DNA from: Acidihalobacter sp.
GTDB lineage: Bacteria > Pseudomonadota > Gammaproteobacteria > DSM-5130 > Acidihalobacteraceae
Assembly: GCA_027013225.1 (NCBI GenBank)
Contig: JALUXU010000005.1
Location: 1-64,000, forward strand
Direction: 5' to 3'
DNA: 64,000 nucleotides
In this document: positions 7,009 through 15,554 of the stretch, piece after piece
How the letters are laid out: each line of letters starts with the position of its first letter
How positions within the stretch are numbered: the stretch's first letter is position 1
Notes under the pieces: model-generated
What the model was told of the DNA's origin: nothing
Database searches by the model: none
The model's input: the letters and a program-made list of their open reading frames with translations, nothing else
Made by a program: the position numbers and the translations under genes

Positions 7009-9414
7009 CTAGCGCAGCGCCTGCAAGGGCAGGCCGGTGGGGAAATAATACTCGGAGATGTCGTCGGACAGGCGCTGCAGTCGCTCGCGCAGGGCATGGA
7101 TCAGGGCCAGCGTGTCGGCATCCGATTCCAGCGGTTGGGTCAGGGATTGTTGCGCGATTTGGCGCACTTTCGCCGCCCAGCCGACGCGGGCGGCGATCGG
7201 CAGCGCCGGCAGCCGGGCAGCGGCGTATTCCAGGATTTCGAGCTGATGCGCCACCGAGCGGGCGAAGTCGGGTTCGCGCAGGAGCAGGTCGAATACGCCC
7301 GCAGGCTCCGGCGGCCAGCCGTAGCGCCGGCGGTAAGCGCCTGTCGCGCCCACGGCGGCGAGCACGGCGTCGCCCAGTCGCGCCGTTTCCGTCACATCGC
7401 CCTGGAGCAGTCCCTCGAGCAGGGCGAGCAGGCCCAGCGCCCGTTCCAGGCGCAGGCCGCAGCTCAGGAACGCGCCGCCGTCGCGCGGCATGAGCGAATC
7501 TTCCAGCGCCCCTTGCAGCGCCCACAACACGGTGAGCGGCTCTTCGAGCGCGTCTGCGCCGCTCGCCGTGGCCGTCGCCGTCAGCCGTTGGCGCAGGGCG
7601 ACCGCCTCGCCGGGCAGGCGATCACGGATGGCATCCAGGCAGGCTTCGAGCTGGCCGAGCTGGGCGGCGAAGCCCGCGCCGGGCCGGCCGTCGCCGTGCA
7701 CCAGAGCACCGAGGCGGTCGGCCATGGAGGCTTCGGCCGGTGGGCTCATGCCGGCGAGCGCGCCCAGCATGCCGAGCAGCCGTTCGCCAAGGGTCGTCGC
7801 GCGGTCGCTTTCCACCCGCCAGTGCCAGGCATGCAGGGCGCGCGCCAACATTTCCGCGCGCGCCAGATAGCGCCCGCTCCAGAACAGGTTATCCGCGGCG
7901 CGGGGCGGAATGGGGGTGGGGCGCAGGCAATGGCGGCCCGCGGAGACGGCGCTTTCTGCGCTCTGGGCCAACACCCACAGGTCTTTGCTCGGGCTGCCGA
8001 CGAAGCCGCGGGTGTCGGTATCGGTGGCGTCGCGGCTGGTGCGCACCAGCGCTCCGGGCATCACCGCATGGCTGTCGCCGTCCGCGGCGGCGAAGGCGCG
8101 CAGCACCACGCGCCGGGGCAGCAGGCCGTGGTCGCCGACGCTGGGCGCGGTGGAGTGCACGGCCGGAGCTTGCGCGACCCACAGCGCCGGACGCGCCCGG
8201 ATACGCGCGATCAGCATCTCGCGCGCGGCGGCGTCGAGCCGGCCGGGGAAAATCACCGGGCCGAGCTGGCGGGCGATGGGGCGCAGGATCAGCGCGTCGA
8301 AGTTCGCCAGCACGTAATCCAGGGCCTGCGGCTGTCCGCACCACCAGGTCGCCACTTGCGGCAGTTCCAGGTCTTCTCCCAGCCAGGCGCGCGCCAGTCC
8401 GGGCAGGAAGGGGATGAGGGCGAAGTTTTCCAGGAGACCACTGCCGAGCGGATTGATCAGCGCAAGCCGGCCGCGCCGCACCAGTTCGATCATGCCGGGC
8501 ACACCGAGCAGCGAGTTGGGGCGCAGTTCCAGCGGGTCGCACCATTCGGCGTCGACGCGGCGCAGCAGCGCGCGCATCGGCTGTTCGAAGCGCATGCGCA
8601 GCCAGCCGCCGGACGAGTCCAGATCGTCGCCTTGCAACAAGGGGATGCCGAGGTAAGTGGCGAGCAGGGCCTGGTCGAAAAAAGTTTCGTTATAGGGGCC
8701 CGGCGTGAGCAGCCCGGCCGCGCCTTCCTCGCCGGCCAGATGAGACAGCAGCCGTTCCATCGTGTCACGAAAGCCGCCGAGGCCGGCCACACTCTGGTCG
8801 CGATAGAGCCGTGGCTGGGTCTCCAGCATGACCTGGCGGTTTTCCAGCGTATAGCCGATGCCGGAGGGCGCCTGGACCCGGTCGCTGAGCACCCACAGCC
8901 GGTCATCGGGGCCGCGCGCCAGATCGCAGGCATACAGCGGCAGGGCCAGCGGCTCGGGCAGCGGTGCGCCCACGAGGCCGCGCAGGAAACCTGGATGGGT
9001 CAGGACGGCCGCCGGCGGCAGCAGGCCTCGTTTCAGCGCCTGCTGCGGTCCGTACAAATCGGCCAGCAGCATGGACAGCAGCCGGGCGCGCTGTTGCAGT
9101 CCGCGCGCGACGGATTGCCATTGTGCATCATCAATCAGCAGTGGCACGGCGTCCAGTTTCCAGGGGTGCTGCGGCCCCTCGGGACTGCCATAGACGTGAT
9201 AGGTGGCGCCGTCTTCGCGCAGGCGGCGGTCGATTTCGCTCTGCCGGCGGCGCAGTTCGTCCGCGCCCAGGCGCTCGACGTATTGTCCCAGCCGCCGCCA
9301 GGCCGGGCGCAGCCGACCTTGCGCATCCAGCATTTCGTCCAGCCCCTGGCGGCGTTGGCGGTAGGCGGCAACCGGGTCGGCGGGCTTCACGGCGGCGGTG
9401 TGTTCCTGGTTCAC
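7009..9414 (-). CDS. Circularly permuted ATP-grasp / alpha-E fusion protein
   Basis: The 801-residue protein has an N-terminal circularly permuted ATP-grasp region (CP_ATPgrasp_1 type, about 15-480), recognised by GATYHVYGSPEG, HPWKLD, APSGIGYTLENRQVM and LTPGPYNETFFDQALLA, and a C-terminal helical alpha-E domain (about 500-790). ATP-grasp enzymes join a carboxylate to an amine using ATP, so peptide or isopeptide synthesis is predicted, but no substrate is known. In the alpha-E domain the family's Glu-Arg motif is changed: the sequence is RYLARAE, with Ala518 where the stand-alone homologue at 14485 has Glu. It starts with GTG, and GTGA overlaps the stop of the upstream gene, so translation is probably coupled. 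Confidence 0.9.
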   Translation of the reverse strand: MNQEHTAAVKPADPVAAYRQRRQGLDEMLDAQGRLRPAWRRLGQYVERLGADELRRRQSEIDRRLREDGATYHVYGSPEGPQHPWKLDAVPLLIDDAQWQSVARGLQQRARLLSMLLADLYGPQQALKRGLLPPAAVLTHPGFLRGLVGAPLPEPLALPLYACDLARGPDDRLWVLSDRVQAPSGIGYTLENRQVMLETQPRLYRDQSVAGLGGFRDTMERLLSHLAGEEGAAGLLTPGPYNETFFDQALLATYLGIPLLQGDDLDSSGGWLRMRFEQPMRALLRRVDAEWCDPLELRPNSLLGVPGMIELVRRGRLALINPLGSGLLENFALIPFLPGLARAWLGEDLELPQVATWWCGQPQALDYVLANFDALILRPIARQLGPVIFPGRLDAAAREMLIARIRARPALWVAQAPAVHSTAPSVGDHGLLPRRVVLRAFAAADGDSHAVMPGALVRTSRDATDTDTRGFVGSPSKDLWVLAQSAESAVSAGRHCLRPTPIPPRAADNLFWSGRYLARAEMLARALHAWHWRVESDRATTLGERLLGMLGALAGMSPPAEASMADRLGALVHGDGRPGAGFAAQLGQLEACLDAIRDRLPGEAVALRQRLTATATASGADALEEPLTVLWALQGALEDSLMPRDGGAFLSCGLRLERALGLLALLEGLLQGDVTETARLGDAVLAAVGATGAYRRRYGWPPEPAGVFDLLLREPDFARSVAHQLEILEYAAARLPALPIAARVGWAAKVRQIAQQSLTQPLESDADTLALIHALRERLQRLSDDISEYYFPTGLPLQALR

Positions 9415-12400
9415 GTGGCATCCTGCGGGCCGCGGCGTAGATCGAGGGTGTAAGGATAGTCGAGGTTCGGCGCTTCGACCGGCGGCGCCATCGGGCCGGG
9501 GGGATGCCCTTCCGGATAGAAACCGCCCAGCGCGATGCGTTCGGGAGGTGGCCGCAGCGGACCCTGTGTGTGCCCCATGGCCTGGAAGCGGGTGATGCGG
9601 CGCCCCTCGGCCTCGTAGGCGTTGACCGGGAAGGTGTCGTGGCTGCGCCCGCCCGGATGGGCCACGTGATAGGTGCAGCCGCCGATGGAGCGGCCGTTCC
9701 AGGTGTCGATGAGGTCGAACACCAGCGGCACGTGCACGCCGGTGGTGGGGTGCAGGGCCGAGGGCGGCTGCCAGGCGCGGTAGCGTACGCCGGCGACGTA
9801 TTCACCCTGGACGCCGGTGGCTTGCAGCGGTACGCGGCGGCCATTGCAGGCCAGCACGTAGCGTTCGCCGGTCAGGCCGGTGACGCGCACCTGCAGCCGT
9901 TCCACCGACGAATCGACGAAGCGCGCGGTACCCTGGGAGGTGGCTTCCTCGCCCAGCACCGGCCAGGGTTCCAGCGCCATGCGCAGTTCGATCTCGATGT
10001 CGCGCAGACGCACCCGACCGTAGACCGGAAACCTGAATTCCAAAAACGGCGCCAGCCATTCCAGGGCGAAGGGATAGCCGGCCTCGGCCAGTTCTTCGCA
10101 GATGCCGCGCAGGTCCTCCCAAACGTAATGCGGTAGCATCCAGCGGTCGTGCAGCTCGGTGCCCCAGCGCACCAGCCGGCCGCGGTAGGGCGTGCGCCAG
10201 AAGCGGGCGACCAGGGCGCGGATGAGCAGCATCTGCACCAGGGACATGCGTGCGTGCGGCGGCATTTCGAAGCCGCGGAACTCGACCAGGCCGAGGCGGC
10301 CGGTGGCCGAGTCGGGCGAGTAGAGCTTGTCGATGCAGAACTCGGCGCGGTGGGTGTTGCCGGTGATGTCCACCAGCAGATGGCGCAGCAGGCGATCGAC
10401 CAGCCAGGGCGCGGGTGCTTCGCCCGGGGGAATGCGCGAAAGGGCGATTTCCAGCTCGTAGAGATATTCGTCGCGGCCTTCGTCGACCCGCGGCGCCTGC
10501 GAGGTGGGGCCGATGAACAGGCCGGAGAAGAAGTACGACAGCGAGGGATGGTGCTGCCAGTAGGTGATGAGCGAGGCCAGCAGATCGGGGCGGCGCAGGA
10601 GCGGGCTGTCGGCCGGCGTCGGCCCGCCCAGGGTGACGTGGTTGCCGCCGCCGGTGCCGGTGTGGCGGCCGTCGAGCATGAATTTCTCGGTGCCCAGGCG
10701 GGCCAGGCGCGCTTCGGCGTAGAGCCGGAGGGTGCGGTCCACCAGTTCGTCCCAGCGGGCGCTGGGGTGGATGTTGACTTCGATCACGCCCGGGTCGGGG
10801 GTGACGGCGAAGCTTTTCAGGCGCGGGTCGCGGGGCGGGGTGTAGCCTTCGATCACCACCGGCAGACCCAGTTCGGCCGCGGTGTTTTCGATGGCGGCCA
10901 GCAGTTCGGCATAGTGTTCCAGGTATTCGAGCGGCGGCATGAACACATGCAGGCCGCCGCCGCGCGGTTCCACGCACAGCGCGGTGTGCGGTACGTCCAC
11001 AGTTTCGCGCACGCGCCGCGGGGCGTCGGCCGCGGCGGGCTGCGCCGGCGCCGGCGCGGACGCCCATTGCGCGTAACGCGCCTCGACCTCGCCGTGGATG
11101 TCGGGGCTGAGCGGCGGTCGCGGGGCCATGGGGTCGCGCTGCGGGGTGATTTCGCGCTCCTGTTCGCTCACCCACGGCAGGCTGTCCAGCGGCAGGCGCA
11201 GGCCCATGGGCGAGGTGCCGGGTATCAGATACATGGTGCCGCGGCGGAATTTCCAGGGCGCGGTGTGCCAGCCCTCGGCGCGCCAGTTCCAGGCGATGGG
11301 CAGGGCGTAGCCGACCGGCCGCTCCAGCCCGCGCGACAGGGCGACGGCGAGTTCCGAGCGCCGCTCGGGGTGTTCGAGATCGTCGCTCAGCCAGTCGACG
11401 TTGGGCGGCTGTGCGGCCTCGCGCCAAAGATGGTAGAGCGGGTCTTCGTAACCGGGCACCAGCGCATCTTCGCCGCCGAGCCCGAGTCTGGCCGCCAGGC
11501 GCGCGCCGAAGGCGCGGGCCTGCTCGGCGGTGTGACCGAGATCCTGACCGTCTTCGGCCAGCAGCGAAGCATCGCGCCACAGCGCCACCCCGTCGGCCCG
11601 CCAGTAACAGCCCAGCGCCCAGCGCGGCAGGGGTTCGCCGGGATACCACTTGCCCTGCCCGTAGTGCAGCAGCGGGGCGTGGGCGAAGGCCGCGGCCAGA
11701 CGCTTGAACAGGTCGCGCGCGCGTTCGAGCTTGTGTTCGCCCAGCGCCTGGGTGTTCCACTCCGGGGCGTCCATGTCGTCGATGGAGACGAAGGTCGGCT
11801 CTCCGCCGAGCGTCAGGCGCACGTCGCCGGCTTCCAGGTCGGCATCGACCTTGCGCCCCAGGGCGAGGATGTCTGCCCAGGCGGTGTCGTCGTAGGGCTT
11901 GGTGACGCGCGGATCTTCGTGGAGACGGGTGACCTCGTTGCGAAACTCGAACTGGACCTCGCAGGGGTCGGTGGCGCCGGTGATCGGCGCGGCGCTGGAC
12001 GGCTTGGGGGTGCACGCCAGCGGGATGTGGCCCTCGCCGGCGAACAGGCCCGAGGTGGGGTCGAGTCCGACCCAGCCCGCGCCGGGCAGGAACACTTCGG
12101 CCCAGGCGTGCAGGTCGGTGAAGTCGTGATCGGTGCCGGCCGGCCCTTCCAGCGGCTTTTCGTCGGCGACCAGCTGCACCAGATAGCCCGACACGAAGCG
12201 GGCGGCCAGCCCGAGGTGGCGCAGTATTTGCACCAGCAGCCAGGCGCTGTCGCGGCAGGAACCGCGCGCCAGGGCCAGGGTTTCCTCGCAGCTCTGGATA
12301 CCCGGTTCCATGCGCACGATGTAGCCGATGTCGTGTTGCAGACGCTGGTTGAGGGCGACGAGAAAGTTGACGGTGGGGGTTTCGCTGCGGTCGACTTGCG

Positions 12401-12794
12401 CGAGCCATGCCATCAGCCGCGGTCCGCTCTCACTGATCTCGAAGTAAGGATGCAGCTCCACGGCGAGATCGGGCTCGTACTTGAAAGGGTATTTCTCGGC
12501 GTTGGATTCGAGGAAGAAGTCGAAGGGATTGATCGACACTAGGTCGGCGATGACTTCGACTTCCACCCACAGCTCGCGTGCCGGTTCGGGGAAGGTGACC
12601 CGCGCCTGATAGTTGCCGAAAGGATCTTGCTGCCAGTTCAGGAAGTGGGTCTGGGGGCGGATCTTCAGCGAGTAGGCTTCGATCGGCGTGCGCGTATGCG
12701 GCGCCGGACGCAGGCGGATGACGTGCGGCGACATGCGCACCTTGCGGTCGTAGCGGTAATGGGTGGTGTGGCGGATGGCGACGCGGATGGCCAT
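9411..12794 (-). CDS. Transglutaminase-like / DUF2126 putative amidoligase protein
   Basis: This large protein (1127 residues from the chosen start) has an N-terminal Bact_transglu_N domain (about 1-90) and a transglutaminase-like core with Cys180 (RGSCRDSAW), His229 (DLHAWAEVF) and Asp245 (VGLDPTSG). A DUF2126 region covers much of the rest (about 290-1120). DUF2126 is predicted to be a glutamine-synthetase-like carboxylate-amine ligase; the glycine-rich HTGTGGGNHVTLGG and RRPDLLASLITYWQHHPSLS segments are typical. One chain therefore holds a predicted peptidase/transferase and a predicted ligase. The start at 12794 follows AAGGAAA; 16 further upstream codons are open but unlikely. First gene of the minus-strand operon. 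Confidence 0.9.
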   Translation of the reverse strand: MAIRVAIRHTTHYRYDRKVRMSPHVIRLRPAPHTRTPIEAYSLKIRPQTHFLNWQQDPFGNYQARVTFPEPARELWVEVEVIADLVSINPFDFFLESNAEKYPFKYEPDLAVELHPYFEISESGPRLMAWLAQVDRSETPTVNFLVALNQRLQHDIGYIVRMEPGIQSCEETLALARGSCRDSAWLLVQILRHLGLAARFVSGYLVQLVADEKPLEGPAGTDHDFTDLHAWAEVFLPGAGWVGLDPTSGLFAGEGHIPLACTPKPSSAAPITGATDPCEVQFEFRNEVTRLHEDPRVTKPYDDTAWADILALGRKVDADLEAGDVRLTLGGEPTFVSIDDMDAPEWNTQALGEHKLERARDLFKRLAAAFAHAPLLHYGQGKWYPGEPLPRWALGCYWRADGVALWRDASLLAEDGQDLGHTAEQARAFGARLAARLGLGGEDALVPGYEDPLYHLWREAAQPPNVDWLSDDLEHPERRSELAVALSRGLERPVGYALPIAWNWRAEGWHTAPWKFRRGTMYLIPGTSPMGLRLPLDSLPWVSEQEREITPQRDPMAPRPPLSPDIHGEVEARYAQWASAPAPAQPAAADAPRRVRETVDVPHTALCVEPRGGGLHVFMPPLEYLEHYAELLAAIENTAAELGLPVVIEGYTPPRDPRLKSFAVTPDPGVIEVNIHPSARWDELVDRTLRLYAEARLARLGTEKFMLDGRHTGTGGGNHVTLGGPTPADSPLLRRPDLLASLITYWQHHPSLSYFFSGLFIGPTSQAPRVDEGRDEYLYELEIALSRIPPGEAPAPWLVDRLLRHLLVDITGNTHRAEFCIDKLYSPDSATGRLGLVEFRGFEMPPHARMSLVQMLLIRALVARFWRTPYRGRLVRWGTELHDRWMLPHYVWEDLRGICEELAEAGYPFALEWLAPFLEFRFPVYGRVRLRDIEIELRMALEPWPVLGEEATSQGTARFVDSSVERLQVRVTGLTGERYVLACNGRRVPLQATGVQGEYVAGVRYRAWQPPSALHPTTGVHVPLVFDLIDTWNGRSIGGCTYHVAHPGGRSHDTFPVNAYEAEGRRITRFQAMGHTQGPLRPPPERIALGGFYPEGHPPGPMAPPVEAPNLDYPYTLDLRRGPQDAT

Positions 12795-13027
12795 AAATTG
12801 TGTTTCCTTGGTGGGAGTAAAGATAGGGTACAACTTTAGCACGCGGATAGAGGTAAATTTTCGCCGCCTGCGCTATAGTCGCAAGCAAATGCCGCGCCGG
12901 CAGTTCAAGCAGGCATAATGCTATTAATGCACTGATTTGGTGCAAATATTTGTCTTGCGAATAACAATGCCCAAGGATGTGGCGTGCCGGGCTTTTCAGT
13001 TCACTCACGCCGAATGGAGGCGATTTT
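12795..13027. promoter_or_regulatory. Divergent control region of the ATP-grasp/alpha-E locus
   Basis: This 233-base spacer separates the minus-strand transglutaminase operon from the plus-strand ATP-grasp and alpha-E genes and must hold both promoters. Candidate elements are A+T-rich runs near 12918-12970 (CATAATGCTATTAATGC, TTGGTGCAAATATTTG), but no hexamer pair is good enough to call. The plus-strand gene has a strong ribosome site (GGAGGCG) at 13016-13022. Confidence 0.4.
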
Positions 13028-14482
13028 ATGACAATCGATTGGGCGGCCTATAATCCTCAAGGCTGCTATGACGAACTGATCAATACAGAAGGCCAGCCGC
13101 GCCCTCCGGCCAAATCCTTGTGCCGTCATCTAGCCGAGATGAGTGACGCCGAGCTGAGTGCCCATCGAGAAGCCGCCGAGCTGGCTATCCGCACCATGGG
13201 GATCACCTTCACGGTTTATTCGGAAGATCGCGGCTCCATCGACCGCACCTGGCCCTTCGACATCATTCCCCGCATCATTTCCTCGCAGGAATGGCAGCAC
13301 ATAGAGGCCGGACTGAAGCAACGCGTCAAGGCGCTCAACCTGTTCATAAACGACGTCTACCATCGCCAGCGCATCCTTAAGGATAAAGTCGTACCGCGGG
13401 ATCTTATCTTGAACTCGCGCGATTTTCGCCGCCAATGCGTCGGTATCAAGCCGCCGCGAGGAATCTGGGCACATATCTGCGGCACCGATCTGGTGCGTGA
13501 CAAGGATGGCGCGGTGTATGTGCTGGAGGACAATCTGCGCGTGCCGTCCGGCGTCTCCTACATGCTGGAGAACCGCCAAGTCATGAAGCGCGTGTTCCCC
13601 GAGTTGTTCGAGGACGCAGTGATCCTTCCAGTGGACGGCTATCCCGCGCAGCTTTATGACATGCTTGCAAGTTTGTCGCGTCGGCGCACCCGCCGCCCAG
13701 AAGTGGTGGTGCTGACGCCCGGAATCTACAACTCGGCTTATTTCGAGCACGCTTACCTGGCCCAACAAATGGGCGCCGAGCTGGTCGAAGGGGCCGATCT
13801 GTTCGTCGGTGAGGACGATTGTGTGTATATGCGCACCATTGAGGGACCAGCCCGGGTGGATGTGATCTACCGGCGCATCGACGACACTTTCCTCGATCCG
13901 GAAGTGTTCAACCCCGAATCCGTGCTCGGCGTGCCCGGCCTCATGCGCGCCTGGAGCAAGGGGAATGTGGGCCTGGCCAACGCGCCTGGTTCCGGCGTGG
14001 CCGACGACAAGGTGGTCTATACCTATGTGCCGAAGATGATCCGCTATTACCTGGACGAGGAGCCGATTCTGCCCAACGTGCCGTCTTATCTATGCGTGAA
14101 CGATAAGGATCGCGAGTATGTGCTGGCCAATCTCGATAAGCTGGTGGTGAAGCCCGCCAATGAATCCGGCGGCTACGGCATGCTGGTGGGGCCGGCGGCC
14201 AGCGCCAAGGAGCGCGCGGTGTTCGCGGAGCTGATTAGAGAGAACCCGCGTAACTACATGGCCCAGCCCATGCTCACCCTGTCCTGCGGGCCGACCCTGG
14301 TCGGCAATCACGTCGAGCCGCGGCATCTCGACCTGCGCCCCTTCATCCTGTCGGGGCGCGATACCTATGTGACCACCGGCGGCTTGACGCGGGTAGCAAT
14401 GCGCAAGGGGTCGATCGTGGTCAATTCTTCCCAGGGTGGCGGCAGCAAGGACACCTGGATTGTCGATATGGAGGGCAAGTAG
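13028..14482 (+). CDS. Circularly permuted ATP-grasp type 2 protein
   Basis: The 484-residue stand-alone ATP-grasp protein (CP_ATPgrasp_2 type) belongs to the family that accompanies alpha-E proteins. Conserved stretches are GITFTVYSEDRG, RTWPFDIIPR, then VLEDNLRVPSGVSYMLENR, LTPGIYNSAYFEHAYLAQQM, and VVKPANESGGYGMLVGP, which carries the Lys/Glu and glycine-rich loop expected for ATP binding. Prediction: ATP-dependent carboxylate-amine ligation, perhaps peptide synthesis, in the cytoplasm. The start at 13028 is preceded by GGAGG; an upstream in-frame ATG at 12977 lacks a ribosome site. The alpha-E gene follows after 2 bases. Unlike the divergent fusion protein, ligase and alpha-E are separate chains here. 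Confidence 0.93.
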   Translation: MTIDWAAYNPQGCYDELINTEGQPRPPAKSLCRHLAEMSDAELSAHREAAELAIRTMGITFTVYSEDRGSIDRTWPFDIIPRIISSQEWQHIEAGLKQRVKALNLFINDVYHRQRILKDKVVPRDLILNSRDFRRQCVGIKPPRGIWAHICGTDLVRDKDGAVYVLEDNLRVPSGVSYMLENRQVMKRVFPELFEDAVILPVDGYPAQLYDMLASLSRRRTRRPEVVVLTPGIYNSAYFEHAYLAQQMGAELVEGADLFVGEDDCVYMRTIEGPARVDVIYRRIDDTFLDPEVFNPESVLGVPGLMRAWSKGNVGLANAPGSGVADDKVVYTYVPKMIRYYLDEEPILPNVPSYLCVNDKDREYVLANLDKLVVKPANESGGYGMLVGPAASAKERAVFAELIRENPRNYMAQPMLTLSCGPTLVGNHVEPRHLDLRPFILSGRDTYVTTGGLTRVAMRKGSIVVNSSQGGGSKDTWIVDMEGK

Positions 14483-14484
14483 CC

Positions 14485-15471
14485 ATGTTGTCACGCGTAG
14501 CGGAACGAATCTACTGGATGGCGCGTTACATGGAGCGTGCCGAAAACATCGCCCGCTTGATCAATGTCAATACATTGTTGTTGCTGGATCTTCCGCGCGG
14601 CGTGCCGCTGGGCTGGGACGCCCTGATCAATATGACCGGAGCCAACGAGATTTTCGCCGAGTTTTTCAACGAGCCGAACGAGCGCAATGTGGTGCAGTTC
14701 ATGCTCGTCGACCGGCGGCATCCGGTTTCCCTGCTCAGCGCGCTGGCCAGCGCTCGCGAAAACGCGCGTACTATCCGCGACATCATTCCGCGCGAAGCCT
14801 GGGAGAACATCAACGAGCTCTATCTGCGTGCAAGAGAGGAATTGCCTTCTTCCCTGGCCCGGGGCAAGCGCTATGAAGCCTTGTTTGCGGTGATCGAATC
14901 CTCCCAAGGGTTTAACGGCATCCTGGCAGGCGGCATGTTGCACAATCAGGCCTATGATTTTTTGCTTCTCGGACGCAATCTGGAGCGCGCCGACATGGTT
15001 TCCCGCATCATCGATGTGCGCACTGCGGATGCCCTGCCGGAAGAGTTGACCAGCTTGACCCCTTGGCGCAGCCTGCCATGGATGAATCTGTTGCGCTCGC
15101 TGTCGGCCTATCAGTCATTCCGACAGTACATACAAGGTGTAATCGATCGCCGCGATGTGCTCGAGTTTCTTTTCAAGAACAACGAGTTTCCGCGCGCGAT
15201 CCGGTGTGCCATCGACGAGGTCTGCACGGCAGTTCAAAGGTTGCCTAACAACGAAGATACGCTGGCGTTGTGCCAGACGCTGGGCCAGCGGGTGGAGCGT
15301 GCGCGTATTCGTCGCTTCGACGATCCGGCCGTGCATCGTTTCGTGGATGGTATCCAGAAAAAATTAGGCGGCATTCATGACGCAGTCAGCAGTACATGGT
15401 TCCTGCACAGGGAAGCAGGCGCCGTTAAACGCCGACGAGCCTCTCGAGGCGGAGGTGCCAACAAAAATTGA
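14485..15471 (+). CDS. Alpha-E domain protein
   Basis: This is an all-helical protein of 328 residues made of a single alpha-E domain. The defining Glu-Arg motif is intact at the N-terminus (Glu17-Arg18 in YMERAENIARL), following VAERIYWMAR. Members nearly always occur beside circularly permuted ATP-grasp and transglutaminase genes, as here, and are thought to assist the ligase; no enzymatic activity is established. The basic, Gly- and Asn-rich tail (RRRASRGGGANKN) is unstructured. It is translated immediately after the ATP-grasp gene (2-base gap), so the two products are probably made in similar amounts. Confidence 0.92.
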   Translation: MLSRVAERIYWMARYMERAENIARLINVNTLLLLDLPRGVPLGWDALINMTGANEIFAEFFNEPNERNVVQFMLVDRRHPVSLLSALASARENARTIRDIIPREAWENINELYLRAREELPSSLARGKRYEALFAVIESSQGFNGILAGGMLHNQAYDFLLLGRNLERADMVSRIIDVRTADALPEELTSLTPWRSLPWMNLLRSLSAYQSFRQYIQGVIDRRDVLEFLFKNNEFPRAIRCAIDEVCTAVQRLPNNEDTLALCQTLGQRVERARIRRFDDPAVHRFVDGIQKKLGGIHDAVSSTWFLHREAGAVKRRRASRGGGANKN

Positions 15472-15554
15472 CGTCGCCAGAGCCTCCTGAATCCACGGGT
15501 TCTGTGTTCTTTGGCTGATTCTGCTAAGCTCGCGTTTTTTCCCTCTAAGACTAC

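Noticed and set aside
6998..7525. Upstream extension of the transglutaminase frame to 458 codons
   Set aside because: The extension covers the end of the ATP-grasp/alpha-E gene in another frame; the start at 6997 has a good ribosome site and the standard domain beginning.
7096..9453. A 785-codon plus-strand open frame opposite the ATP-grasp/alpha-E gene
   Set aside because: It is a G+C-driven antisense shadow; the protein is rich in Gln, Arg, Gly and Ala with no domain, while the minus-strand product has clear conserved motifs.
9802..12542. Long open frames of over 790 codons on both strands overlapping the transglutaminase/DUF2126 gene
   Set aside because: Compositional artefacts of high third-position G+C; only the 9411-12794 frame has recognisable domains and a ribosome site.
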